A DNA stretch of 21,334 nucleotides from a virus: positions 1 to 21,334 of the IMG/VR virus record IMGVR_UViG_3300027522_001051. One strand, given 5' to 3'. How positions within the stretch are numbered: the first letter of the stretch is position 1; every line of letters begins with the position of its first letter. The notes under the pieces are model-generated. The model was not told where the DNA came from, did not search any database, and saw nothing but the letters and a program-made list of their open reading frames with translations. The position numbers were made by a program, and so were the translations under genes. Below, piece after piece: positions 7,691-14,276 of the stretch.

Positions 7691-8133
7691 GAACGCCTTC
7701 CACCATTATAATTCCACAATCCTTCATACGCTTCATCCAACTCCATTTCGGGAACTGGACGCCTATTCATTTCCATTTCATTTGCACCATTAAGAAGAGT
7801 TAAATCTTGTCTTAATTGACCATCTGATAACTCACCAATAAAATATGTTCTAGGTCTTTCTAAGATAGAAAACTCATAAACCAAATGTTCAGCTGCCTCT
7901 CCTATTAATTCTCGAATCATATCACGATCTTCAGTGCTCTTATGTTGAAAAGACGTTGTTCCATATATTGAATGAAACAGACCAGCTTCACAAATATAGT
8001 TAGGAGAATTATTTGTAACAAGAATATCATGTACAGCGATAAGATGTTCTATCAAGGTTCCACCACTATGAGGAACCTTATCAGCACCCATTGCAATAAG
8101 AAATTTAATCTTTGTAGTGATCGAGTCTTGCAT
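7687..8133 (-). CDS. DUF6817-like (HD-superfamily-like) protein
   Basis: A 148-residue protein resembling DUF6817: MGADKVPHSGGTLIEHLIAVHDIL (about 15-38), AGLFHSIYGT (50-59), and a later acidic helix. Conserved histidines at about 22, 30 and 54 are spaced as in small HD-type metal-binding helical domains, so a metal-dependent phosphohydrolase is possible, but a full HD pair is not clear and the substrate is unknown. Two ATGs are adjacent; I chose the second (8133) because AGAGGTG lies at a better distance from it. The start overlaps the end of the upstream 2OG oxygenase, and the stop overlaps gp62 (ATGA), so it is made as part of the clamp-loader operon. Confidence 0.82.
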   Translation of the reverse strand: MQDSITTKIKFLIAMGADKVPHSGGTLIEHLIAVHDILVTNNSPNYICEAGLFHSIYGTTSFQHKSTEDRDMIRELIGEAAEHLVYEFSILERPRTYFIGELSDGQLRQDLTLLNGANEMEMNRRPVPEMELDEAYEGLWNYNGGRRS

Positions 8134-8710
8134 CATTCACCTCTGTAGTAAAACACTTAAATACAATACAGCTTCTTAATTTGAAACAGTTCTTGGACAC
8201 AGGCATTGCTTGATGCAATCTCTTTGCTGGAAAAACCATCAATCTATTTCCAGTGTATGCAACGTGTTTTTCAATTTCCTTTGGTTGTTCTTGTTTCTCT
8301 TGATCGTGTTCTGTCCATATTACAGTTCCGCCGCCCCAATCTTTTCTCCAATCCATAAGAGGAAAATAGATCATGGTAAACTCACCATCATCAATATGAG
8401 GCCGAGGTTCTACGCCATATGTATGTGCATTAAAATATATTCTACGAAAAGTATCAATACCATATTTTAATTTGAAATCAATTTTATACATAAAGTGATT
8501 CCACACAGGAATCAACCACTCAAATCCATTATCAGTAATCTGTTTTTCAGTTTTTCCAGCAAGCCGATGCCAGTGATATATATCCTGTTTATTATCAGAT
8601 TTATGGTAGTACTGCCACATAAATTCTTTGTCAGACATTAAATCACTAACCATCTGAGCATCATGATTATTCATAACATTATCATAAACGTGTATTTTAG
8701 ATTCACTCAT
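8105..8710 (-). CDS. 2OG-Fe(II) oxygenase (tandem copy 2)
   Basis: A 201-residue 2-oxoglutarate/iron(II)-dependent dioxygenase of the prolyl-4-hydroxylase type. The iron-binding triad is visible: His105 and Asp107 in RPHIDDGEFT, and distal His166 in RLHQAMPV, with Arg179 (LRSCIVFK) for 2-oxoglutarate. The stretch MIYFPLMDWRKDWGGGTVIW is the usual core strand and loop. It shares layout with the gene directly upstream (HVYDNV start, PLMDW/PILNW, WGGGT, GNR motif), so the two look like an old tandem duplication that has diverged. It overlaps that gene by eight bases. The substrate (protein side chain, nucleic acid or small molecule) cannot be inferred. Confidence 0.88.
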   Translation of the reverse strand: MSESKIHVYDNVMNNHDAQMVSDLMSDKEFMWQYYHKSDNKQDIYHWHRLAGKTEKQITDNGFEWLIPVWNHFMYKIDFKLKYGIDTFRRIYFNAHTYGVEPRPHIDDGEFTMIYFPLMDWRKDWGGGTVIWTEHDQEKQEQPKEIEKHVAYTGNRLMVFPAKRLHQAMPVSKNCFKLRSCIVFKCFTTEVNDARLDHYKD

Positions 8711-9374
8711 TATAAAAATCTAACCTCTCATTATTACCACCATTTGCAACAGTTTTATATGTTATAGTGTATCTCATATTATGACAAATTCTTGCAACTG
8801 GTTCAGCTTTATGCCAATGCCATGCGTCAAAAAGAACCACTCTATTTCCTCTATTGGTAACATGTTTTAGCACTTCAAGTTCTTCAATCCTATCTACACT
8901 ATTTTCAATATAAGGTTCCCAAATAGTTGTACCACCACCCCAATGATACTGGTTCCAATTTAGAATAGGGTAATATAATAAAGTCATATTGCCCCTATTA
9001 CCATCATAATGAATATGTGGCTCTTGTCCATGACTATGAACGTTTATATAAGCATCACCATAACTATCAATACTAAACTTTGATTTGAGATTAATACTTT
9101 TTTGAAAATCATCAAACAAATCATGTATCCATTTTAGATCAAGATGTTCTAAAGATTTTTCATCCTGACCATGTTTTGACATCCAATGACGATTAGGCCC
9201 CTCTTGAGGCTCCCATTCTCCCCACTTTAGTCCTTTTGGTAACTCAAATGGATAGTAGCTACGACCAGATAATGGCAAACTATATGCAGGACCATATTTA
9301 TGATTCTTTACTAATTTCTCTATCTTTTTTGCTACTTCTATAGGAAGCACATTATCAAATACATGCACACTCAT
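8703..9374 (-). CDS. 2OG-Fe(II) oxygenase (tandem copy 1)
   Basis: A 223-residue dioxygenase related to its downstream neighbour. Iron ligands: His122 and Asp124 in PHIHYDGNRG and distal His188 in WHWHKAEP; 2-oxoglutarate is probably held by Arg201 (NMRYTITYK). The core YYPILNWNQYHWGGGTTIWEP matches the P4H-like fold. The start MSVHVFDNVLP is the usual first strand of this phage family. The ATG overlaps the gp44 stop (ATGA), so it is coupled to the clamp-loader ATPase. It carries about 20 extra residues near position 40-70 (FELPKGLKWGEWEPQEGPN) compared with its paralogue. Substrate unknown. Confidence 0.88.
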   Translation of the reverse strand: MSVHVFDNVLPIEVAKKIEKLVKNHKYGPAYSLPLSGRSYYPFELPKGLKWGEWEPQEGPNRHWMSKHGQDEKSLEHLDLKWIHDLFDDFQKSINLKSKFSIDSYGDAYINVHSHGQEPHIHYDGNRGNMTLLYYPILNWNQYHWGGGTTIWEPYIENSVDRIEELEVLKHVTNRGNRVVLFDAWHWHKAEPVARICHNMRYTITYKTVANGGNNERLDFYNE

Positions 9375-10306
9375 TTGAATTTTGCCCTTGACATTATCTC
9401 AGTTAAACAAGCGAGAGTGTTAATTTCTTGATCTGCGACAAACGCTGACTTATACTGGTACTCGCCCAATATAACAACGACATGAGGTATACTGCCACCA
9501 TCCACGCAATCATACAGGTTATCATACAAGTTACGAAACAAACGTACAGGATCGTTATCAAGATTATCGACAACCCATTCACGAACATCAGTAAACTCCT
9601 TTTTTTTCATGTGACTCATAAGTTCATTTATGTTGTCACTCTTTATATTTACCAAGATACCAGCGTCAATAGTTCCAGAAACAGAATATCTTTGCAACTC
9701 ATTTAGAACTCTTCGCCAGTCAGGAAAGTGTTTCTGTACTAGAGCAGCAACGGCCTTGGGTTCAAAATCAACATTCTCATTCTTGAGAATTTTCAAAGCA
9801 CTCTTGAAGAACTCACCAGAAAGTTCTAGTTTCTCTTCTTTTGGAATTGAGAAATCATAAGTTGGACATCTGGATATGAGTGCAGGGATAATACGATTTT
9901 GATAATTACAAGTTAGAACAAATCCACAATTTGAACTAAACTCTTCAATGAACCCACGTAACGCAGGCTGTGTTGATTGAGGATTAAGGTAATCAGCCTC
10001 ATCCAAAATCAAGTATTTGCGACCACCATGTAGAGACACAGTGGAAGCAAAGTTTTTGATCTTGGTTCTGAGAATGTCAATACCTGACTCCTCAGAACCG
10101 TTGATCATCATGTAGGTTAGACCCATCTGTTCAAGCATTGCTTTTGCAGCTGTGGTCTTTCCTACGCCTGGCCCACCAGAGAGAGTGACATTTGGAAGTT
10201 CTCCAGCTGACACAAACTCAAGTAGAGTCTTCTTTAACTCTTTAGGGAGTACGCACGATTCGACTTCAGTTGGGCGGTATTTCTCTACCCATAAAAATTC
10301 TTCCAT
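9371..10306 (-). CDS. gp44: Clamp-loader ATPase subunit gp44
   Basis: The AAA+ subunit of the clamp loader, 311 residues (T4: 319). It begins LWVEKYRPTEVESCVLP, a signature of RFC/clamp-loader subunits. Walker A is GGPGVGKTT (44-52), Walker B LILDEAD (99-105), and the SRC motif with the trans-acting arginine finger is ISRCPTYDF (144-152). The C-terminal helical collar domain follows. The gene starts 14 bases after gp45; between them is GGGAGAAATTATATT, resembling the RegA operator of T4 gene 44. Confidence 0.97.
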   Translation of the reverse strand: MEEFLWVEKYRPTEVESCVLPKELKKTLLEFVSAGELPNVTLSGGPGVGKTTAAKAMLEQMGLTYMMINGSEESGIDILRTKIKNFASTVSLHGGRKYLILDEADYLNPQSTQPALRGFIEEFSSNCGFVLTCNYQNRIIPALISRCPTYDFSIPKEEKLELSGEFFKSALKILKNENVDFEPKAVAALVQKHFPDWRRVLNELQRYSVSGTIDAGILVNIKSDNINELMSHMKKKEFTDVREWVVDNLDNDPVRLFRNLYDNLYDCVDGGSIPHVVVILGEYQYKSAFVADQEINTLACLTEIMSRAKFK

Positions 10307-10319
10307 AATATAATTTCTC
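10304..10319 (-). promoter_or_regulatory. RegA operator-like site at the gp44 start
   Basis: The initiation region reads GGGAGAAATTATATTATG. The T4 gene 44 RegA site, as I recall it, is AATGAGGAAATTATG. The shared GAG-AAATTAT core next to the start codon, together with regA in the same operon, supports a RegA target. This is inference from similarity over a short AT-rich stretch. Confidence 0.4.
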
Positions 10320-10320
10320 C

Positions 10321-10998
10321 CTATTTACCATAGTATGATTCTGGTTCTAGAGCAATAAAGTATTCAATATCAACCTGAGTGTTTTTGAAGTTACTAATTT
10401 TGTTTTTAGAAACACCAACATTGTAAGTTCCAGGCATCAACTTCAAATTCTCAACTTTGAACCAAAACTTATGATCTACAGGAATAGGTGTTTCATGATC
10501 CATCTTATCATAATCAACTTCCATAGAAAACATATTTGCAGTATCGTTCTTCTTGTCAGTTACTCTAAGAGTGCCATTATGCAATACCATGTCTGGCACA
10601 CCAATAACAGCAGCTGCTTTTGTAATGTCAGACAATACTTTATCAGAAAGATTGAAACTAATCTCAGCAGGAGGCATATTAATTTCATCTTTAACTGCCG
10701 TAACAACAGATGGATCACTATACCAGTATTTTAATACGTTGTTAGTTTTATCTTTCATTATTACAAATTTATCTTGAAAATCTAAATCTGGATTTTCAAA
10801 TAAAGATAGGGCTGCAAGAAATTCATTCAAGTCATAAATTGCAACGTCCTTCTCAAATGTTTCACTTACTGTAGCCTTTGCCACAATATTCTTCATAGCA
10901 GACATTGTAGATAGTGTATTGCCCACTTTAATCATTAGGTTCTGATTTATTGTAGAATAATTCTTCAATACAGATACCGTTTTATCACTTAGTTTCAT
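10321..10998 (-). CDS. gp45: Sliding clamp gp45
   Basis: The trimeric processivity clamp, 225 residues (T4: 228). The start MKLSDKTVSVLKNYSTINQN aligns with T4 MKLSKDTTALLKNFATINSG, and VAIYDLNEFLAALSLFENPD aligns with VAIYDLNGFLGILSLVND. The end ..QVDIEYFIALEPESYYGK matches the usual last strand. It encircles DNA, tethers gp43 and, in T4, also activates late transcription with the gp33/gp55 factors. Its ATG lies 11 bases inside the DUF3310 gene, so translation is probably coupled. Confidence 0.97.
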   Translation of the reverse strand: MKLSDKTVSVLKNYSTINQNLMIKVGNTLSTMSAMKNIVAKATVSETFEKDVAIYDLNEFLAALSLFENPDLDFQDKFVIMKDKTNNVLKYWYSDPSVVTAVKDEINMPPAEISFNLSDKVLSDITKAAAVIGVPDMVLHNGTLRVTDKKNDTANMFSMEVDYDKMDHETPIPVDHKFWFKVENLKLMPGTYNVGVSKNKISNFKNTQVDIEYFIALEPESYYGK

Positions 10999-11293
10999 TA
11001 CTTAGATTCTCCATCTCATTAATATATAGTGCTATTATACCATAGTGTATAACTTTTAACAAGTCCTTTTTGTCCTTGCCGTTCTTTTTTCCATACCGTT
11101 GTGCATATTTCAATATGTTTCCGATACAAAAACCTTCACCGTGTCCACCGTCTATGATGAACTCTGTAGCTTGAAAAGTGTTCTTGCTATAGTGTCCATC
11201 ATATGTGGAATCAATGTATTCTTTTAATCTCGCAAGAATATCTCCTTCATTGTATTTGTAATCTGGATTAGTCACTTGCATTTTCGCCATCAT
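10985..11293 (-). CDS. DUF3310-like protein
   Basis: A 102-residue protein with the DUF3310 pattern of many phages: HYSKNTFQATEFI, GFCIGNILKYAQRYGKK, then KKDLLKVIHYGIIALYI. The family occurs in T7-like and T4-like phages and is sometimes labelled nucleotide kinase-like, without clear proof. I chose ATG 11293, which is preceded by GAAGAGAG at a suitable distance; the longer in-frame extension lies inside the previous gene and has no good start. The start overlaps the upstream 2OG gene and its stop overlaps gp45, placing this small protein in the clamp operon. Role unknown. Confidence 0.8.
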   Translation of the reverse strand: MMAKMQVTNPDYKYNEGDILARLKEYIDSTYDGHYSKNTFQATEFIIDGGHGEGFCIGNILKYAQRYGKKNGKDKKDLLKVIHYGIIALYINEMENLSNETK

Positions 11294-12317
11294 ATAAACT
11301 CTCTTCACGATCTGACATGTACTTCTTTTTTTCTTCTTCAGAATCATTCACATTCCAATTCATAGCAATAGAGCGGCGTTCACCTTCACCAAAGAAAGGC
11401 AACACTTGATGTTTGAGCCACTGAGGAAAGATTAACATAGCACCTTCAGTAGGTTTAATGTAATCCTCTGTCTGTGGTCTAAGCTGCATAAGATCACGCA
11501 TAGTGTTAGTGCCCCAACACAAATGAGTCCACCCATCAACAGCACCTGAGGCACCCTTAATATTAGGAACGTCTGGAGTATCTTGGATACACTGAGGAAC
11601 TTTCAACCATAGGAAACCCGATAGACCAGCAACAGTCTTAACACCGTGGTCATGAAACGGATTGTAGTCACCAGCATATGCATGGTTAGTCCAACACTGA
11701 GAAACTTCAGCTTCAGCATCACGATCATATCCCTTTTTAAGATAAGTAGTACCTATCTGATTGAAGACAGTTTCTAGTTGTTTGCCAACATCACTATCTA
11801 ACGGGAAATTTAGTTGAGCAGAACGTTCATCCTCTTTCAGTTGACCGACCAATCCATCAGCAAAACTTTCACTTTTTGGTACAATTTCTGAATCAATATG
11901 ATCGTTAATCTCATCAATAATTTCTTGTGGAAATTCAACCCTAAGAATATTAAAATTTAGGATTGGACGCATTGCAAGCTGCATTCCACTTTGAACTTCA
12001 CCAACGATATCATTATATTCAGTAGAGCCTTCTGGATAGGTATTTCCACCAGACGTTCTTACTTTTTTAACACCATCATCAGTAACAAATATTTCATAAT
12101 CTTTTTCTTCTTCAACTTGCTCAACTTGCGTTATTTTTGCAGCATCAGCCTCAGCCATTTCAAACTCCTTATTGTTAGGATCAATCATTTTATTATAGGT
12201 ATCTACAGAAAGCGTACCCTTTGTATTCGGCGAGACTTCTACCCTACCATTATCGGTTAGGGCTTCAATACCAAAGTCAGCAAAACTTATATCTTTTTGC
12301 ACTAATTTACTTACCAT
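11268..12317 (-). CDS. 2OG-Fe(II) oxygenase with long N-terminal extension
   Basis: A 349-residue protein. The C-terminal 220 residues are a 2OG-Fe(II)_Oxy_5-like domain: CWTNHAYAGDYNPFHDHG (His222 and His224, the HxH variant of the iron site), LSGFLWLKVP, then a distal FPQWLKHQVLPF (His303) and RRSIAMNW (Arg314/315). The first roughly 110 residues are acidic and unusual for the family (MAEADAAKITQVEQVEEE; IFVTDDGVKKVRTSGGNTY) and may be a targeting or interaction segment. ATG 12317 is right because AAGGAG lies seven bases before it; a longer frame from TTG 12368 would begin inside the terminator/promoter. It starts the unit that leads into DUF3310, gp45 and gp44. Confidence 0.87.
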   Translation of the reverse strand: MVSKLVQKDISFADFGIEALTDNGRVEVSPNTKGTLSVDTYNKMIDPNNKEFEMAEADAAKITQVEQVEEEKDYEIFVTDDGVKKVRTSGGNTYPEGSTEYNDIVGEVQSGMQLAMRPILNFNILRVEFPQEIIDEINDHIDSEIVPKSESFADGLVGQLKEDERSAQLNFPLDSDVGKQLETVFNQIGTTYLKKGYDRDAEAEVSQCWTNHAYAGDYNPFHDHGVKTVAGLSGFLWLKVPQCIQDTPDVPNIKGASGAVDGWTHLCWGTNTMRDLMQLRPQTEDYIKPTEGAMLIFPQWLKHQVLPFFGEGERRSIAMNWNVNDSEEEKKKYMSDREESLYDGENASD

Positions 12318-12339
12318 TTCATACTCCTTATAATTATTA

Positions 12340-12368
12340 ATAATAAAGGAAAAAGGGGGTTTTGTCAA
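12340..12368 (-). promoter_or_regulatory. Promoter nested in the hsp20 terminator
   Basis: TTGACA (12363-12368) lies in the loop and upper stem of the terminator hairpin; 17 bases on is TATTAT (12340-12345), just past the hairpin. It would drive the 2OG oxygenase, DUF3310, gp45 and gp44 unit. Confidence 0.7.
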
Positions 12369-12379
12369 CCCCCCTTTCC
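12342..12379 (-). terminator. Rho-independent terminator after hsp20
   Basis: Starting two bases after the hsp20 stop, GGAAAGGGGGGTT pairs with AACCCCCTTTTTCC around a short loop (12348-12379), including two G-U pairs, followed by TTTATT. It is the strongest hairpin in the window. The opposite strand has no T-tract, so it acts in the minus direction. Confidence 0.82.
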
Positions 12380-12381
12380 AA

Positions 12382-12819
12382 TTATTTTACCTCAACGAGT
12401 CGAGGCTTCTTTTCTTCTGGAATAATATGCTCCAGTTCAATAGTGAGCATTCCATTTTCAAGTTTAGCACCGTTGACAACGATATCATCAGCTAGTGTAA
12501 ACTTACGGTCAAACTTTCGATAAGAAATTCCACGATGAAAAGTATATTCATCGCTTTCATCTTTTTTGTCTGACCTGATCGACAAAGTATTTTCCGTCAC
12601 TTCCACCGTGATGTCTTCCTTACCGAATCCGGCAAGGGCGACTTCAATAGTATATTGCGTGTCACCGCCTTTCTGGATGTTGTATGGTGGAAACCCTGTA
12701 GACTGCAAATTGTTTTTTGCATACTGTTGAAGCTGATCAAAAATTCGATCATATCCTACAGCATAGGGTGTGAGTTGATTGAAATTGTCGAACAGATTTA
12801 GTGCTTTTTGCGTAACCAT
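12382..12819 (-). CDS. hsp20: Small heat shock protein Hsp20 (IbpA-like)
   Basis: A 145-residue alpha-crystallin-type chaperone that binds unfolding proteins without ATP. The alpha-crystallin domain runs from about 43 to 135: YNIQKGGDTQYTIEVALAGFGKEDITVEV, HRGISYRKFDRKFTLAD, then GAKLENGMLTIEL with the A-x-x-x-n-G-x-L signature. It ends PEEKKPRLVEVK, a short tail after the IxP-like IIPEE. The N-terminal LFDNFNQLTPYAVGYDRIFDQL matches IbpA-type starts. Hsp20 genes are common in marine T4-like phages. The gene stands alone between its own leader and a strong terminator. Its Shine-Dalgarno (AAGGAG, 12827-12831 and nearby) is buried in a ROSE-like hairpin, so translation is probably temperature controlled. 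Confidence 0.96.
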   Translation of the reverse strand: MVTQKALNLFDNFNQLTPYAVGYDRIFDQLQQYAKNNLQSTGFPPYNIQKGGDTQYTIEVALAGFGKEDITVEVTENTLSIRSDKKDESDEYTFHRGISYRKFDRKFTLADDIVVNGAKLENGMLTIELEHIIPEEKKPRLVEVK

Positions 12820-12824
12820 TGGTT

Positions 12825-12911
12825 ATCTCCTTTATAAAGCAAGATTATATTGTGCATCCCATTACGGCGATGCGTTAAGTTGAAATGGTTTTTAATTGGA
12901 GAACCATTTCA
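12825..12911 (-). promoter_or_regulatory. ROSE-like RNA thermometer in the hsp20 leader
   Basis: The hsp20 leader has three hairpins in series. I (12881-12911) pairs TGAAATGGTT with AACCATTTCA, a perfect 10-bp stem. II (12854-12873) pairs GCATC-CC with GG-GATGC. III (12825-12845) pairs ATCT with AGAT and then, after an unpaired U, GCTT with AAGG around a UAUA loop, leaving a G-G pair. That gives the U-U-G-C-U sequence opposite AGGA that defines ROSE thermometers of small heat shock genes, with the hsp20 Shine-Dalgarno inside the helix. The ROSE rule is established; its use here is inferred. Confidence 0.75.
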
Positions 12912-12948
12912 TAAACTCCCTTCCAAGGACTTACGAATTGCCCTGTGT

Positions 12949-12954
12949 ATTATA
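12949..12954 (-). promoter_or_regulatory. Candidate -10 element for hsp20
   Basis: TATAAT sits about 38 bases upstream of the first leader hairpin. No clear TTGACA lies 16-18 bases before it, unlike the other promoters here, so this promoter may be of a different class or be a chance match. Confidence 0.35.
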
Positions 12955-12982
12955 TATAGTCATTTAGATAACACCATCTGAC

Positions 12983-14146
12983 TTAGTAGGTGAAACCATC
13001 TGGTTTTTCTTCACCCTCTAAAGTGTTGGGTTGATCATCAGTGGACATCACACCAGCATCAACCTTGGTATAAAGGTCAATAAAGGATTCTTTTGTATCA
13101 TCATCAAAACGTGCAACACACATTTCAATAGCGGTCATCTTGTCTTTGAAGATAGCATATGCTTTCACAATGTGATCCAGACGGCGAGTAGAAATAATCT
13201 CATCCACACCACCATCGTAAAAGGTCTTACGAATGACCTCAGCCCACATTACAAGGTTGTCAGCAAAGGCATCATCGACTTCACCATACTTCATCATAGA
13301 ACCAACAACGATTTTCTTTTCAATCGTAGCAGTAGGATATGGTTGTTCAATCGTGATTGCAAAGCGTTCAAGAAACGCCTCGTTCAGAATGTTGGTTCCG
13401 ATAAAGCGTCCATCTTCAGAACCTTTACCTTTAGTGTTGGCAGTAGCCATCACATTGAAACCATTTTTAGGAGTGATCCACTTGTTAATCTTTTTAAGGA
13501 ACACGCCCTGACCCTCAAGGACAGGCTGTAGAGCAAGTAACTTATTAGAACCTAGATCACACTCATCAAGCAACAACGTGCAACCACGTTCCATTGCTTC
13601 GATCACAGGGCCGGGCACAAACTTGGTTTCACCATTTACCAAACGGAAACCACCAAGCAAATCATCCTCATCAGTCTCAATTGTGATATTGAGTCGGATC
13701 AATTCTTTACCTAGTTCAGCGTGTAACTGTTCGACCATTAGAGTCTTACCGTTACCAGACAAACCAGTAATGAAAACAGGATAGAACATGCCGGACTTAA
13801 CAATCTTTTTAAGGTTAGCATAGTTGCCCCAAGGAACGAAACCTACAAACGGAGCAGGAACAAGATTCTGTTTCTCCAAATTAGAAGCAACTAAGTTCAT
13901 AACCGTATCTGGTTCATTAGTAACTGGCGCAGTAACGGCACTAACAACTAAATTTGTCATATCAAGGGAAGGTAATTTATGTTGATTGTAACCAACCTTA
14001 GTACGTGACATCCATGAAGGATAAGGAACGCCTACTTTTTCAGCAGCAATACGAATCTGGTCTTTACTGATTACCGATCCATCGCCGAACATTTCGGCCG
14101 CAGATTCAACAAACATCTTTTTACGTGGAGTCAATTTAATAGTCAT
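12983..14146 (-). CDS. cobS: CobS-like MoxR-type AAA+ ATPase
   Basis: A 387-residue AAA+ ATPase like the CobS subunit of aerobic cobaltochelatase and MoxR ATPases. Walker A is GLSGNGKT (128-135), Walker B LLLDECD (191-197), sensor 1 NVMATANTKGKG, and the arginine finger region NEAFLERFAI. The N-terminal ~110 residues hold a helical segment (TPRKKMFVESAAEMFG) typical of phage CobS. ATG 14146 is chosen: GAAAGAG precedes it, and the upstream in-frame codons include the promoter. Its partner, CobT, is the gene just upstream, the usual AAA+/VWA pairing. No CobN or cobalamin genes are present, so a chelatase role is uncertain; the pair may instead remodel or process another protein. Confidence 0.92.
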   Translation of the reverse strand: MTIKLTPRKKMFVESAAEMFGDGSVISKDQIRIAAEKVGVPYPSWMSRTKVGYNQHKLPSLDMTNLVVSAVTAPVTNEPDTVMNLVASNLEKQNLVPAPFVGFVPWGNYANLKKIVKSGMFYPVFITGLSGNGKTLMVEQLHAELGKELIRLNITIETDEDDLLGGFRLVNGETKFVPGPVIEAMERGCTLLLDECDLGSNKLLALQPVLEGQGVFLKKINKWITPKNGFNVMATANTKGKGSEDGRFIGTNILNEAFLERFAITIEQPYPTATIEKKIVVGSMMKYGEVDDAFADNLVMWAEVIRKTFYDGGVDEIISTRRLDHIVKAYAIFKDKMTAIEMCVARFDDDTKESFIDLYTKVDAGVMSTDDQPNTLEGEEKPDGFTY

Positions 14147-14183
14147 ATTTTTCTCTTTCACAGTTTTCATCATCATTATCTTT

Positions 14184-14212
14184 ATAGTACCATACAAAAC
14201 AAGCTTTGTCAA
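14184..14212 (-). promoter_or_regulatory. Promoter for cobS
   Basis: TTGACA (14207-14212), 17-base spacer, TACTAT (14184-14189), with the first of three consecutive ATGs seven bases after the -10. The likely cobS start is further on, at 14146. Confidence 0.65.
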
Positions 14213-14216
14213 TAAG

Positions 14217-14238
14217 AATCGACATCTAATTGTCGATT
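14217..14238 (-). promoter_or_regulatory. 22-bp perfect palindrome upstream of the cobS promoter
   Basis: AATCGACA-tctaat-TGTCGATT on the plus strand is a perfect 8-bp inverted repeat, ending four bases before the -35. With no T-tract it looks more like an operator than a terminator. Confidence 0.45.
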
Positions 14239-14253
14239 TATTGTTTTTTCTGT

Positions 14254-14276
14254 AAAGTGTGACATTTTTATCACTA
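14254..14276 (-). repeat. 3'-end hairpin repeat, copy 1 (after cobT)
   Basis: A 23-bp sequence (AAAGTGTGACATTTTT, then aTCACTA) overlapping the cobT stop codon, matching copy 2 at 16886-16908 in 22 of 23 positions. On the transcript it forms a small GTGA/TCAC hairpin. It may be a weak terminator or RNA 3'-end element. Confidence 0.55.

Noticed and set aside
9403-9588. Minus-strand hydrophobic open frame inside gp44
   Set aside because: An out-of-frame reading of the gp44 C-terminal domain; looks membrane-like only because of codon shift.
12318-12368. Longer start (TTG) for the clamp-operon oxygenase
   Set aside because: It falls in the terminator stem and promoter; the ATG at 12317 has an ideal AAGGAG.
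13031-13531. Plus-strand open frame of 166 codons opposite cobS
   Set aside because: Antisense shadow of the CobS ATPase domain; no Shine-Dalgarno, promoter or recognisable protein family.
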